Shown here in pieces: positions 22,016 to 32,153 of a stretch of DNA of 64,000 nt (its first letter is position 1; each line of letters begins with the position of its first letter). The notes below the pieces were generated by a model, which was not told where the DNA came from, made no database searches, and saw nothing but the letters and a program-made list of their open reading frames with translations. The position numbers and the translations under genes were made by a program. This DNA comes from Entoloma clypeatum (taxonomy: Eukaryota; Basidiomycota; Agaricomycetes; Agaricales; Entolomataceae), in NCBI GenBank assembly GCA_963565915.1, contig OY751489.1:3596001-3660000 (forward strand). The letters are read 5' to 3'.

Positions 22016-23650
22016 CCTTTTTGTCGGAACAGTATCCGCAGAGGCAGAGTTCATCCATGCTTCATCCAATATCTCGCAACGTCTATCGGAGGCCTTCCTC
22101 AGTAACCAAAAACCTAAATCTTTCCGTGACTCTGTACCAGACCACTTGTTTGACTTTGAAGATGTATTCTCAAAGACCTCTTCTGACACCTTACCGGAAG
22201 AGTGGACTTGGGACCACACCATTCAACTTGTTCCGGACGCCTCTCCGGCGGGTTGTAAGGTATATCCGCTTGCTCCAAACGAACAGAAGGAACTCGACGC
22301 GTTTTTGGAGGAAAACCTTGCAACTGGTCGGATCCGCCCTTCCAAGTCTCCGATGGCATCTCCGGTATTCTACATCAAGAAGAAGGATGGCTCCCTTCAT
22401 CTTGTACAAGACTACCAGTCACTCAATTCCAAAACTATCAAAAACAAGTATCCGCTTCCGCTCATATCCGAACTGATCAATAAACTTCAACGCGCTCAAT
22501 ACTTCACCAAGCTCAACATCTGCTGGGGCTACAACAATATGCAGATAAAACCCGGAGACGAGTGGAAGGCCACTTTTCGGACCAATCACGGACTCTATGA
22601 ACCATTGGTGATGTTCTTCAGCCTCACTAATAGTCCATCCACATTCCAGACTATGATGAACGAGATCTTTCAGGACCTTATCACTGAAGGTGTAGTCTGT
22701 GTTTACCTCGACGATATACTCATCTTTATGGAGACCCTTGCGGAGCATCGGAGAGTCACACGGATCGTACTGGAACGACTTTGCGAACACAAACTCTATC
22801 TAAAACCAGAGAAATGCGAGTTTGAACAAATGCGCATTGAATACCTAGGCCTTATTATTGAACAAAAACACATAGAGATGGATCCGGTGAAGGTAGCGGG
22901 GGTCGCGGAGTGGCCTGCTCCGACAAACGTCCAAGAAGTACAGTCCTTTCTGGGATTCACTAACTTCTATCGCCGTTTTATTGAAGGGTTTTCGGACATC
23001 GCGCGCCCTCTTTTCGAGCTCATGAAGAAAGGGCACCTCTGGTCTTGGAGGGAGGGAGAAGTGTCCGCATTTGCGGAGTTGAAGCGGAGGATTACATCCG
23101 CTCCGGATCCTGGTCTTAGCTGATCATGGAAAGGAGTGGCAGATAGAAGCGGATAGCTCGGACTTTGCAACCGGAGCAGTACTGTCCCAACCAACAGAGG
23201 ACGGTAAGTGGCACCCTGTCACATTCTATTCCAAAAGCCTAAGTCCGGTGGAATGCAACTATGAGATCTATGACAAGGAGATGTTGGCGGTGGTCCGCAC
23301 ATTGGAGGAGTGGAGGCACTTCCTTGAAGGAGCGGAGAAGACAGTGGAGATTTGGACGGACCACAAAAATCTTGAGTATTTCATGACAGCTCAAAAACTA
23401 AATTGACGACAGGCTAGATGGTCCTTATACCTCACTTGTTTTGATTTCAAAATGCACCATCGACCTGGCAAGTCAATGGGCAAGTCCGACGCTTTGTCCC
23501 GACGAGCGGACCACGGAGACGGATCGCGGGACAACGAAAACATCATCCTTCTTTGACCAGAATTGTTTGCAGTGCGAGCAATGCGTGAGGTAACTGTTCA
23601 AGGGGAAGAACACGGCGTCCTCTGCCAGGTCTGACAGGGAATCCGAGAGG
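22016..23650 (+). pseudogene. Gypsy-1 reverse transcriptase and RNase H
   Basis: RT is uninterrupted at 22146-23123: DFEDVFSK start, YPLAPNEQKELDAFLEENL, RPSKSPMASPVFYIKKKDG, and the catalytic box VYLDDILIF (about 22708-22734). A frameshift near 23106 (one extra base in SAPVLVLAD-like sequence) moves RNase H to the next frame: EADSSDFATGAVLSQ, NYEIYDKEMLAVV and IWTDHKNLEYF give the D, E and D catalytic residues. TGA at 23404, 23554 and 23632 fall where CGA (Arg) suits. The first RT Asp motif reads LNICWGYNN; Ty3 elements have D at the second position (MDIxWGYNN), so the catalytic Asp is replaced by Asn, consistent with decay. Confidence 0.85.
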
Positions 23651-24945
23651 GGTTACTGGAGGATAGTGTGGCGGAGGTTGTCAAATCCCTTCTGACCATC
23701 GGAGCGGGGTCCGTCTGTAGTGCGGAGTGGAGGCAAGCGGAAGGTTTGCTCTACTTCAGGGATTGTATCTATGTTCCTAACAATCCTCAACTGTGTCATC
23801 AGATCCTCACACAACACCATGACACTCTGGTGGCCGGACATCCTGGACAGTGGAAAACCTTGGAACTGGTGTCGCGCAATTACTGGTGGCCACACATGTC
23901 TTGTTTAATAGGTCAATATTGCAAGACATGCGACCCATGCCTCCGCACCAAGGTCCGACGCACTCCGCCCTCCGGAGAGCTCAATCCACTACCAGTCCCC
24001 ACGGAGCAATGGCAAGTAACCAGTGTTGACTTCATTACTGAACTACCAGAAGCCCATGGCTATGATGCTATCATGGTGGTAGTGGACTCAGTAGGGAAGT
24101 GGGGACACTTCATCCCGATGCACTCCGACATCTCCGCACTCGGGACTGCACGCTCCTATGTTCAAAATGTCTGGAAACTCCACGGACTACCGGAGGCCAT
24201 TGTCTCTGACCGAGGACCACAGTTTGTCTCCAAGTTCATGCGCGAACTATACAGGCTGCTTAACATTAATGTTGCTGCCTCGACAGCCTACCATCCGCAG
24301 TTGGACGGACAGATGGAGCGGGTCAATCAAGGATTGGCACAATACCTTCGCCTATTCGTCAATGAATGTCAAGACGATTGGGACGAATGGCTTCTGATGG
24401 CTGAATTTGCATACAACAACCATGTTCATGCATCGACACGTCAAACTCCGTTCTACATTGACACCGGCCGCCATCCGCGCATGGGATTCGAACCTCGCGA
24501 GAAGCGGACAGAGATTGAGGTGGTAGCGGATTTCAGCCAGTGGATGAAGTCCGCTCTAGAGGAGGCTCGTGCAGCACTGACAAAGGCAAAAGATGACATG
24601 GTGTGATACTACAACCAGCATCGGAGCACCACTCCGACATTCCGCCCGGGGGACAAGGTCTTTTTAGACTCATCAGACCTCAAAACCACCCGACCCACAA
24701 AAGAACTTGCACATCGATATGTAGGCCCTTTCCCAGTGGTCCGACCTGTCAGAACACATGCCTACGAACTTTGCCTTCCCCCTTCCATGTCCCACATTCA
24801 CCCAGTATTCCATGTTGTCAAACTTTCACTAGTTCCTGACGACCCTTTCTGACGCCAAGTCCGCTCTCCTCCGCCTCGTCGGAGAAGAATTGGAGTACAA
24901 TGTTGAAAACCTCTTGGACAGCCGACTGCCTTGAAGGGGGGGTGA
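23650..24945 (+). pseudogene. Gypsy-1 integrase with chromodomain stub
   Basis: The uninterrupted part is 23668-24606 (312 aa). It shows the H-H-C-C zinc site (HHDTLVAGHPG, CKTCDPC), and the DDE core: VDFITELPE, SDRGPQFVSKF and QLDGQMERVNQ. TGA at 24604 (for CGA) ends the frame before YYNQHRS. Downstream sequence encodes the GPF/Y-like module (near 24720) and the start of a chromodomain (YNVENLLDSRLP) that stops at once before the polypurine tract; a full chromodomain as in Gypsy-3 is absent. Integrase inserts the cDNA; chromodomains direct it to heterochromatin. Confidence 0.85.
24930..24945 (+). promoter_or_regulatory. Gypsy-1 polypurine tract
   Basis: TTGAAGGGGGGGTGA directly precedes the 3' LTR; the G-rich purine run is at 24933-24942. 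Confidence 0.75.
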
Positions 24946-25378
24946 TGTAAGGGCAACCACTTTCACTTTTCACTTTTCCTTTTCTTTCTTCCTTTCCTTT
25001 CTATTCCACCATCTCCGACGTCCTCCGATCATATCCGCTGTCTCCAACATCTTATCAGCCTCTCCACATCCAAAGACTCCGCCCCCATCCGCTACTCCAC
25101 ACATCGGATCGCAGGTACTATCATTCATCTTGTTTCCATTCATCCCCCATCCCTACTCCTGATCATTGCTCATCATTCATGTGTCTCGTTTTATCTCTTA
25201 TTTCATATCTTATTTTACTATTTATCTTGCTAGCTTGCAGGGGAATCCTTAGAACTTTCTCTTCAGATCTCCCTTGCAAGGTGTGTATTGTATTCCTTAT
25301 CAGACTGCTCAATCTAAACTTTGGATCTCCCTTGCAAGTATCTGAGTTCGAGTCTTGGATCGTAAGGTCGCCCTTACA
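24946..25378 (+). repeat. Gypsy-1 3' LTR
   Basis: 433 bp with the same ends as the 5' LTR. CpG losses occur on both LTRs here, unlike in Copia-1 and Gypsy-3. Confidence 0.95.
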
Positions 25379-25816
25379 GTCTCTCGTCCAATAGCCTCCT
25401 CTCATTTCCAATGGTCTCCCTTCACACCAAACAGCCTCCCCTCATATTTAATGGCTCTCTCTCGTGCCCAATGGTCTCCTCATATCCAATTCTAATATAA
25501 ATCAGATAGTTATAAGTCTACATTGATGTTAATACATAAAAATTGTTCATATACACTCATAATTTGAACTCTTTCATGTTTTTGCCAAAACAAAAAATCT
25601 GTGAGCCTGAGATTGAAGTCTGACTGAACATTTGACTGTATAGTCATATATTGTCAGTTCATCCAACAGTCAATTGACAGTCAAACCATATCTCTGACTA
25701 AATTCTGACTAGCTAGTCAAACCTGTTGTCACACAAATGTCTCTTTTGTCATACATTACCATTTTTTTTACCTGACCTGATCTGACTTTCTTTTTTTACT
25801 GAGGGTGCCCCATAGG

Positions 25817-27061
25817 CATATACAACAAAATTATTTGAATGACTGCATCGGCCACTGAAAATGTGGTATCAACTTTGAACAAATTTCAAGAACATAAAGG
25901 GACAGATAGATTTTTATAACTCTTTAATTAATAATGCTTTATGAATCTAAATTCTTTGTGCCAAACTCTGGGCTTTAATAGCAGCTATAATGCAAGATAA
26001 TATTGATGCTTTTCATGCTCAATCAGCCACTGATCATGGATAGTGCTATCAACAGCACTGATGAGAATGGCACATTGAAGGAAACTCAACTGTATAACTT
26101 CGAAAATGCTGTCCTTGGATCTGCACAATCAAAAGAACCTTCAAAAATGTTGAAAGAAATGCAAAAAATCTTGAAGCTGCATGACAATTAGAAGGAACCT
26201 TCAATAATTTTTGCAAATATTACACTCTTTTTATGAGGGAATTTTTGTGGCGGTCAGATAGTGGCTTCAAGGTCCAATCATCAATTATGCTTCATATTGG
26301 TCCTCATGATGAGGTTGCATGTGCATCATTGTTTAATATGATTTCATTTTTAATCCACACCTCAGCTTATTGAACACCACTTTGTAAAATCATTTTATGA
26401 ATCCCTTGTCGACTGGAGATTAAAGACTGACTATCTTTGCTGCAATCCAAACTTCCACAGGAACATTCAATATGATTGTGTTCTTGTATACGGCGATGGA
26501 CACAGTTTTTTTTCCTGCTTGCTGATGGTTTTTATTTACATATATCAAGACGTCACCCTTCCTGTTGCTTTGGTTCAACCGTTCATTGATGTTTGCTATC
26601 AGTGCAAGAAAGACAAGGATCTTAAGCTTCATCGACTTCAGCCAAGGAAGGACACCCAAACATTCCATATTCATTCCAGCAAATTCAATCTGTTGGGAAG
26701 CACTCCTTGTGCCAGTATTTGATGCAAAAAATGAATATATTGTGGTTGATGTCATTGACATGGATATGTTTTTATGAGTTAGATCAATATACTCATAATT
26801 GGAGCTTAGATTTTCTATTTCTTTTCTCTCTATTGAGTTGTGCTCTTGTTTTTAGAAGCTGCTTTCTTGGCTGAGTCAGCAGTTGTCATGTTGCATTTCT
26901 GTTTTCTGAGTGTTTTTCATGTTTCATGTGCATACTTTGTTTTTACATAATACCTGTAGGCGCTTGATGTATTGATATATTCATAGGCAAACACTGTGTT
27001 CTATAAAACACATGAATTAAGTCCTTTAAAGAAGGTGGTCAGACAATGAGGAATATTGGCC
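25817..27061. other. AT-rich region without assignable gene
   Basis: Scattered frames (for example 26003-26191 plus, 26420-26761 minus) show no family motifs. I see no repeat that recurs elsewhere in the window. Confidence 0.4.
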
Positions 27062-27377
27062 TCAGTCCTTCAATTGTCTCTTCAAATCTTTGAGGGAAAG
27101 CTTTAGCGTCTTCCATGTAACGTGGTCTGGTCCTGGGCTGGATGAGTTGCTACAGTTTTCCAGCAAGGCTAGGAGTTCCGTGGTGGTAAAGGGGGTCCAC
27201 TCATCATGAGTACATGCATGATGCCAGTCTATGAGTGACCATGGGTTTTTCTGATCAATCGCCACATTCTTGATCTTTGCCTCAAAGTATGTTCTTTTGG
27301 CTGCCTGAGTTGCTTTCCGGAGCTCAGAATAGTCTTTGTCATCTCAAGAGCATTTGTACCGATCTCTAGCTGACTTG
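27062..27377 (-). pseudogene. LINE reverse transcriptase start (fragment)
   Basis: It encodes NPWSLIDWHHA and the motif SSSPGPDHVTWKTLK that opens the RT domain of many fungal LINEs, then stops. The catalytic FADD region is missing. It continues upstream across the solo LTR to the endonuclease through the NKEC segment. Confidence 0.65.
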
Positions 27378-27382
27378 CATTC

Positions 27383-27708
27383 TGTTAAACCAATCAAGTC
27401 AAAGCACTACTAGTGATAGCACTAGTCAGATACGATGTCAAGAATAGTCTGCAATTCACCAATTCACAGAGTTTGTTAATAGTTCTGTGTTTCGCAAGTT
27501 TGCAAAAGCAGTAATGTGTCCCAGTCCGGGACATAGTTGGATTCTGGTTCTGTATGCTACTGTTTGGTACAGAAACACATGAGACGTGATTCTAGGTGTC
27601 CACTATATCGCATTTTTGCTATTTTATATATAACTCTATATGTACTATATTGTAGAATGTTCCTTGACATGTAATAAAGTGTTTTATCACAAATATTGCA
27701 CTTTAACA
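27383..27708. mobile_element. 326-bp solo LTR-like insertion in the LINE
   Basis: TGTTAAACC...CTTTAACA with inverted ends and a perfect 5-bp target duplication CATTC (27378-27382 and 27709-27713). Removing it and one CATTC rejoins the LINE reading frame. It differs in sequence from all other LTRs in the window and carries no tRNA; TATA-like stretches lie near 27630-27645. The parent family is unknown. Confidence 0.8.
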
Positions 27709-27713
27709 CATTC

Positions 27714-28592
27714 TTTGTTCCACCAGCAGTGGCAATGGTCATTACGGGGGGCAGGGTTTGGAAACTGAGTGTGTTTGTCCCACGCGTTATTGAACACGCA
27801 GATAAGCTGTGTAGCTGCAGTTTGGACTTTGCCCTCGCTGAGGTAGGCATGAGCATCAAGCGGGGCATGGTCTGACCATTCTCTTTTGAGAGGCAAGACT
27901 TGTCTTTCCTGGTCACTTGAGCGATAGAATGGGAGAAATACAAGGTCAATGACCACTGGGCCAGGGTCCTGGTATGTCCAGGAAATGAGTGGGGGAAGGG
28001 TCCAGTGGCCCTCCACTAATGGTAAGACTGATGCTTGACGCAAAGTCTAGCAAATCTCTGGAGTCTTGAGGTGTTGACCTAAACCAACCATCGCACAGGG
28101 ACGATTGACAGTTGAAGTCTCCACCTAGATAGACGATAGGAGAAGACAGCAGGTGTGCATTGTCACACAGCCATCTGATAGCTGTTCTATTATCGTCAGA
28201 ATATACGTTAAGTAGATGTACAGTACGATTTGGCCTGGGAGAGAGTGTAAGTACTAAAATGTCTGAAGGACATGTTGGAATACTGGGGAATTTTGGGTGC
28301 ATACAAGAGATACATTTGTTAACATAAGCACAACTCTGGGAACATTTTCAAGTTTGTCAGTGCAGTTGAAATATACTTGCTATTGGAGATGGCGAGGGAA
28401 AGAGTATATAGGAGTGCCTTCCATTTCCAAGGTAGATACTGTATTCCTAACTAAAGTATGAGACGGTTCTTGAACAAAGTAAATATTGTGAGATAATTGG
28501 GATCGTTCAAGAAAGGAGTCCATGATTGACCATGTCTTGCACACATTATGGCAATGAATATGCAGGTCACTGGTATTTAGGTGTTCAGACAT
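27714..28592 (-). pseudogene. LINE AP-type endonuclease
   Basis: Endonuclease/exonuclease/phosphatase fold motifs appear in order across frames: FVQEPSHT (metal-binding Glu), LLNVYSDD, VYLGGDFNCQSS (catalytic GDFN), VVIDLVFLP and SDHAPLDAH (catalytic Asp-His). The enzyme nicks target DNA to prime reverse transcription. At least two frameshifts and several stops separate the pieces, so it is inactive. Confidence 0.82.
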
Positions 28593-28599
28593 TAATTGG

Positions 28600-29290
28600 G
28601 GCCTGGAAAGGGCCTGCTAATTGCAGTGGAACAGGGAAGGGTGCCGGGGCAACTTTCATCAGAGCATTGGTTCCTATGTGACCTGAAGGTCTGATGACGA
28701 GAGTGGACTGCCGCCTAGTGTCTTTGGCCTTCTTTGTTGCCATCTGGGTAGACCTGACTTTGGTGTCCTTGGCAAAGTCCACATTGAAACGGTTGCGCCA
28801 GAAAATGCAGATAGGAGCGTCGGCCCGATGGTCACCTCTGCAATTCTTGCATCTTGGCGCATGGTTGCATGGGTGACCCAGCTGGGGTAGGAGGAGTGGC
28901 TTTGGGAGCTCCTTTGCAGCATGTGGCAAAGTGGCGGTGGTTGTCTACATGGTGTGGACCACTGCAAATGGGGCAAAGTTGGGCTCGGAATGAACATCCC
29001 GTGCCATTGGCTTTGACCTGGTGACCCCAGGTGAACCATTTTGAACAAAGAGAAGTGTCAGCTCTTCCTTCATGACATGGACTAGAATCTTGGCTGTGAA
29101 GTTGAGTTGATCCCACATGAGTGCAGTGTCAGGGATGGCATTGCAGGAGGCTTTTTTGGTGACAATGGGTCTGAGGTGCATTGCATCTAAATTCTCAGTG
29201 GTGATGCTGAATGTTTTATGAGCAAAGGAGGTGGTGGGTAGTGTTTGAAAGTTAGGTTAATTACCTGCTGATAACCACAACCTTGACCAA
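28600..29290 (-). pseudogene. LINE ORF1-like protein with zinc knuckles
   Basis: TTENLDAMHLRPIVTKKAS and PDTALMWDQLNFTAKILVHV are followed in another frame by CPICSGPHHVDNHRHFATC and then CKNCRGDHRADAPIC, two zinc-binding clusters expected for an RNA-binding ORF1. The first part is clearly homologous to the protein at 43620-44291 next to the DIRS-like element. Frameshifts break the frame at least twice. Confidence 0.65.
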
Positions 29291-29420
29291 AATTAACCTT
29301 AACCTTACCCCCCTCTACTCCTGGCCAAAACCCTGGGGGTTTGCTGTACCTCTATCATTCACTAAATAGCACTAAAGAATGAGAGATAGAAAAGACATGG
29401 GAATTACACCATTACATGAA
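29240..29420. repeat. Short TTAACC-rich / CCCTCA-rich patch
   Basis: TTAATTACC, ATTAACCTTAACCTTACC and AAACCCTGGGGGTTTG lie together, similar in composition to 54420-54590. Possibly a MITE end; borders unclear. Confidence 0.35.
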
Positions 29421-29495
29421 CAAGGGCCTTGGCTCAAAATGCACCTTCAATCTAATCCCTATCAACCTCAAGATATTCCATGTGATCAAGTCCCC

Positions 29496-30074
29496 TGTCA
29501 TAACCATGCAATTCATACATCCAACACATCTGATGACTCCAACATTTTATCTGGTCCGACATCCGACGATTTTCATAATAGTACTTATTGACATCTCTAC
29601 TAGTTAACATTCTAATTATGCTGACAAGTAGACATCTTGATGTTGATTTTGCATTTGCTCCTCTCCATACTCTGATTGCTCCGATGAGTAACTCCGACAT
29701 CCACACCTTATCTATAGTAGTTACTGACCCACTTCTGGTTTACTATAAGTAGTATAAATTCTGTCGTAGTTCCTCAGTTCGAATATTATATGTCACTATT
29801 CCTTGCCATAATATGTTCCACCAATCTATTCCTTTGCCTTTTGTCCTTATCCTCCTTCTCACATCTCCACCTCCGCACATCCACTCCTCTCACCCTCCGA
29901 CATCTGCCAATCCGAAATCTAGGACCACGTCAAAGAATGGGGCACAACACATAAGTTGAAGCCAGGTCCTTTCTGCAAGATGTCGGACTTGTCGCATCCA
30001 TTCATCTGCTACTCCGCTCCGACTGCTCCGATGCATCCGACATTTTCCGACATTGAAAAACACGCTACGTGACA
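29496..30074 (+). mobile_element. Solo LTR of Gypsy-2 family
   Basis: Starts TGTCATAACC and ends CTACGTGACA, and matches the 3' LTR of Gypsy-2 (41295-41815) with substitutions and small indels, including CCACGTCAAAGA and AAGTTGAAGCCAGGTCC. About 579 bp. Flanking pentamers differ (TCCCC versus GCTAG), so it is an old copy or the result of recombination between two elements. Confidence 0.85.
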
Positions 30075-30520
30075 GCTAGGTCGAATATATCCTTTGCATA
30101 ATTGATCGTCCACAAATTCTGATACTTATTTCCTTTCGTCCGATTCCTGTTGCTCCTGAGTCTAATAACGCTTCGACATCAAAGGTGTGTTTGTCCTGTA
30201 GTGTTTCCAGTGTGATCTTCATTATAAGCTCCTTTTCCAAAGAAGCTGATCTAATAAATGATGGTTCCCCCATTGAGTCCGTTTGCCTATTAAGTTATCT
30301 GATTCATCTGAACAGGGAATTAAGCATTCATCCATAAGGGCCAAACCAAGCCTTGTTTCCAAGAACTCCCCAATGATATAGTTTACAAGCATATCTAAGT
30401 CCAATTCATCTTTTTTTGGTTTTTCTCTCCTAGGTTTATCTAATAGTATTTTATTGTATGTAACTGCTGTGTCCAAAAGTTTCTGAAACCATGATTTTAC
30501 AGTGTCCTTATATATACAGT
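30075..30520 (-). pseudogene. Gypsy gag-protease fragment
   Basis: Minus-strand frames encode LEKELIMKITLETL and the retropepsin active site ALLDSGATG, preceded upstream by LLDKPRREKPKKDELDLD. Only the protease start survives; no RT. The 80-bp segment at its distal end is repeated at about 31039-31118. Confidence 0.6.
30438..30518. repeat. Direct repeat, left copy (partner 31041-31120)
   Basis: TAGTATTTTATTGTATGTAACT through CCATGATTTTACAGTGTCC recurs at 31041-31120. The two copies bracket a truncated Tc1 element. Confidence 0.8.
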
Positions 30521-31041
30521 GCCTCACACAACTGATTCAATGTTTATTGCTTTTTGAATATCTTCAAGATAACTCTGCAAAGAATACCAATTGAATTAAA
30601 CCTTTGGTATATAATTGAAAGCCCTACCTCAGGGCTTTCAGAATATAAAGGAATTATATGATTTAGATCAGAATCCATGGAGATATGATTAAATTAAATC
30701 AGCAACTCATTGAATCAGTTTTGTGAGTACCTATGGCAATTATCAGAATCAAATGCTTCACTGGTTGTATGGTAACCAGTTGTCATGACTTACTGATGGA
30801 ACTTGAATAGAATCCTGATGGGTTGTCAAGGAAAGTTGTATAAGAAGAATCCAACCTCAACAGCCTCCATAATTAATCATGTGCCCTATCTCCTCTTCCC
30901 ACAAGGAAAACATTCTTTCTCTGGCCTCTAATAGTCACTCCGCTCGTCATATTGCCTCTAACCTGGATGTCAGCCAACCAACTGTCTCCAGAGTGCTTCA
31001 GAATCTTCTTCCTCATCGCAATCTCTCTTCTGGTGGTCATC
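30519..31041 (+). mobile_element. Truncated Tc1/mariner element
   Basis: The left end CAGTGCCTCACACAACTGAT follows TATATA, as expected for insertion at TA. An inverted match (ATCAGTTTTGTGAG) lies at 30714-30728, so the terminal region itself is foldback-like. The transposase start is at 30879. The element stops abruptly at 31041 at the junction with the second 80-bp direct repeat. A perfect small hairpin (AAAGCCCT/AGGGCTTT) lies at 30618-30639. Confidence 0.7.
30879..31041 (+). pseudogene. Tc1-type transposase, helix-turn-helix domain only
   Basis: It encodes KENILSLASNSHSARHIASN then LDVSQPTVSRVLQ, a paired-type helix-turn-helix that binds the inverted repeats, followed by SSGGHP, near the GRP-like linker of Tc1 transposases. 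The DDE catalytic domain is missing. Confidence 0.72.
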
Positions 31042-31104
31042 CCAATAGTATTTTATTGTATGTAACTACTGCGTCTGTAAGTTTCTGAAACCATGATTTT
31101 ACAG

Positions 31105-31245
31105 TGTTCTTATGTATATAGGGGCCATTGGGCATAAGTCGACAAGAGTGGGCATGAGTCGACACAAGTGGGCATGAGTCGACACATGTAGGGGCCGTTG
31201 GGCATGAAGGGGGGCCGTTGGGCATGAGTAGGGGGGATAAAAGTA
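31105..31245 (-). repeat. Minisatellite of the CCAACRGCC type, inverted
   Basis: GGGGCCGTTGGGCATGA and GTGGGCATGAGTCGACAC recur several times; read on the minus strand it is the same unit as at 18850-19289. Confidence 0.7.
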
Positions 31246-31439
31246 TCAACATCAACATTTCAACTTCAACTTGTTGATTGTTGATTTTTTGGCTCAACCA
31301 AATATCATGTGACCCTCCAAACCCGTCCGAACGGTGGGGCTTTCAGAGGGTAAGAAATTCTGACCCTCACCCTTACTCTCCCTTACCCTTCACCAAACTC
31401 CTGAGGGTTTTGTGTACCCTTGTCCATCACTATCCTCAC

Positions 31440-31626
31440 CTTGCACCTGATGGCTCCATTCACAGACAACACTGTTCTCTTGAACTCTCTCATCTCACAA
31501 CCAACAGCATCCGCTGCCCTCCAACAGCCACCTGTCATGTTCAATGGCATTTTTGTGTTTCCAATCCCCTCACCTCATATCCAACAGCATCACCTCATTT
31601 CCAATAGCCACCTGTCATCTCCAATT
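31440..31626 (+). repeat. Minisatellite of the CCAACAGC type
   Basis: Repeats of CCAACAGC or CCAATAGC with CACCTCAT or CACCTGTCAT spacers. Together with 31105-31245 it probably belongs to a relative of the TIR element at 18557. Confidence 0.6.
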
Positions 31627-32153
31627 AGTGTTTGAGGGTTCAGTCTTATGAACTGGAAAATGAACCTGAACTGGACTGGACTGGACTGGAAGAGACCTGA
31701 ACTGGCAGTTCAGGTCTCACTGATTTTGAGCTCAACGAGTCTCCAGTCTCTCCAAATTTGGAAAAACATTGGACTGGTTCACCCCCAGTTCTAGTTTTGG
31801 GTCTGAAAAATATGAACTGGTTCCAGTTTTTGACCATATATTCATTCAAAAACTGTACTTTTATGGCCAAAGATATTCTTTTATATAGTTTTCAATCATT
31901 TTTACAAAAGTTTATATCCAAAATGCTTGAGAAACATGTTATTGATAACAAATTGAGTATATTTTCAAGTTTTTGATTGAAAAAACAGGCTTTTGAAATG
32001 GTTGAGGATTTTACCAGTTTAAACTGGTTTAAACCAGTCTTTACCAGTCCAGTCCAGTTTTTTCAGACTTTGAGGGAAAAAAAATGAACTGCCAGTCTCC
32101 AGTTCATCAATTTTTTGGTCAAAAAAACAGACTGGACTGAACCCTTGAACACT
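31627..32153. mobile_element. ACTGG-rich MITE, copy 1
   Basis: Ends AGTGTTTGAGGGTTCAGTC and, inverted, AGTGTTCAAGGGTTCAGTC (17 of 19 match). Subterminal arrays of ACTGG (ACTGGACTGGACTGG near 31671) occur at both ends. The interior matches copy 2 at 54856-55449. No ORF, so it is non-autonomous. Confidence 0.8.

Larger units (their letters stand above)
19290..25378 (+). mobile_element. Gypsy-1: full-length Ty3/Gypsy retrotransposon, inactive
   Basis: LTRs of 433 bp (19290-19722 and 24946-25378) begin TGTAAG and end CTTACA. The target duplication is 5 bp with one mismatch (GCCTC at 19285-19289, GTCTC at 25379-25383). Order gag, protease, RT, RNase H, integrase is typical of Ty3/Gypsy. LTRs differ at roughly 20 sites, many at CpG. 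Pol is broken by TGA at 21299, 21547, 23404, 23554, 23632 and 24604 and by frameshifts, and tRNA-element copy B sits in the protease-RT linker. Confidence 0.95.
18557..25816. mobile_element. TIR element with subterminal GTCAGA words, split by Gypsy-1
   Basis: The left end near 18560 reads GGGTGCCCCTCAGTAAAAAAA, and the right end near 25796-25814 reads TTTTTTTACTGAGGGTGCCCC, inverted with 18 of 21 positions matching. Inside each end (18590-18725 and 25610-25795) the word GTCAGA/TCTGAC and its relative GTCAAA/TTTGAC recur many times, typical of subterminal transposase-binding repeats in hAT-like and related DNA elements. The interior is a degenerate CCAACRGCC-type minisatellite. No transposase is encoded, so it is non-autonomous. 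No clear target duplication was found. Without the Gypsy insert it would be about 1.2 kb. Confidence 0.65.
27062..29290 (-). mobile_element. LINE (non-LTR retrotransposon) relic
   Basis: Minus-strand order: an ORF1-like protein with zinc knuckles (about 29290-28600), an APE-type endonuclease (28592-27715), then the beginning of the RT region (SSSPGPDHVTWKTLK, about 27145). It lacks most of the RT and shows many stops and frameshifts. A 326-bp solo LTR is inserted between endonuclease and RT. Confidence 0.8.

Noticed and set aside
18557..25816. Target-site duplication for the TIR element
   Set aside because: The flanks (CGTACAAA and ATAGGCAT) do not match at 8 bp or fewer positions, so no duplication is claimed.
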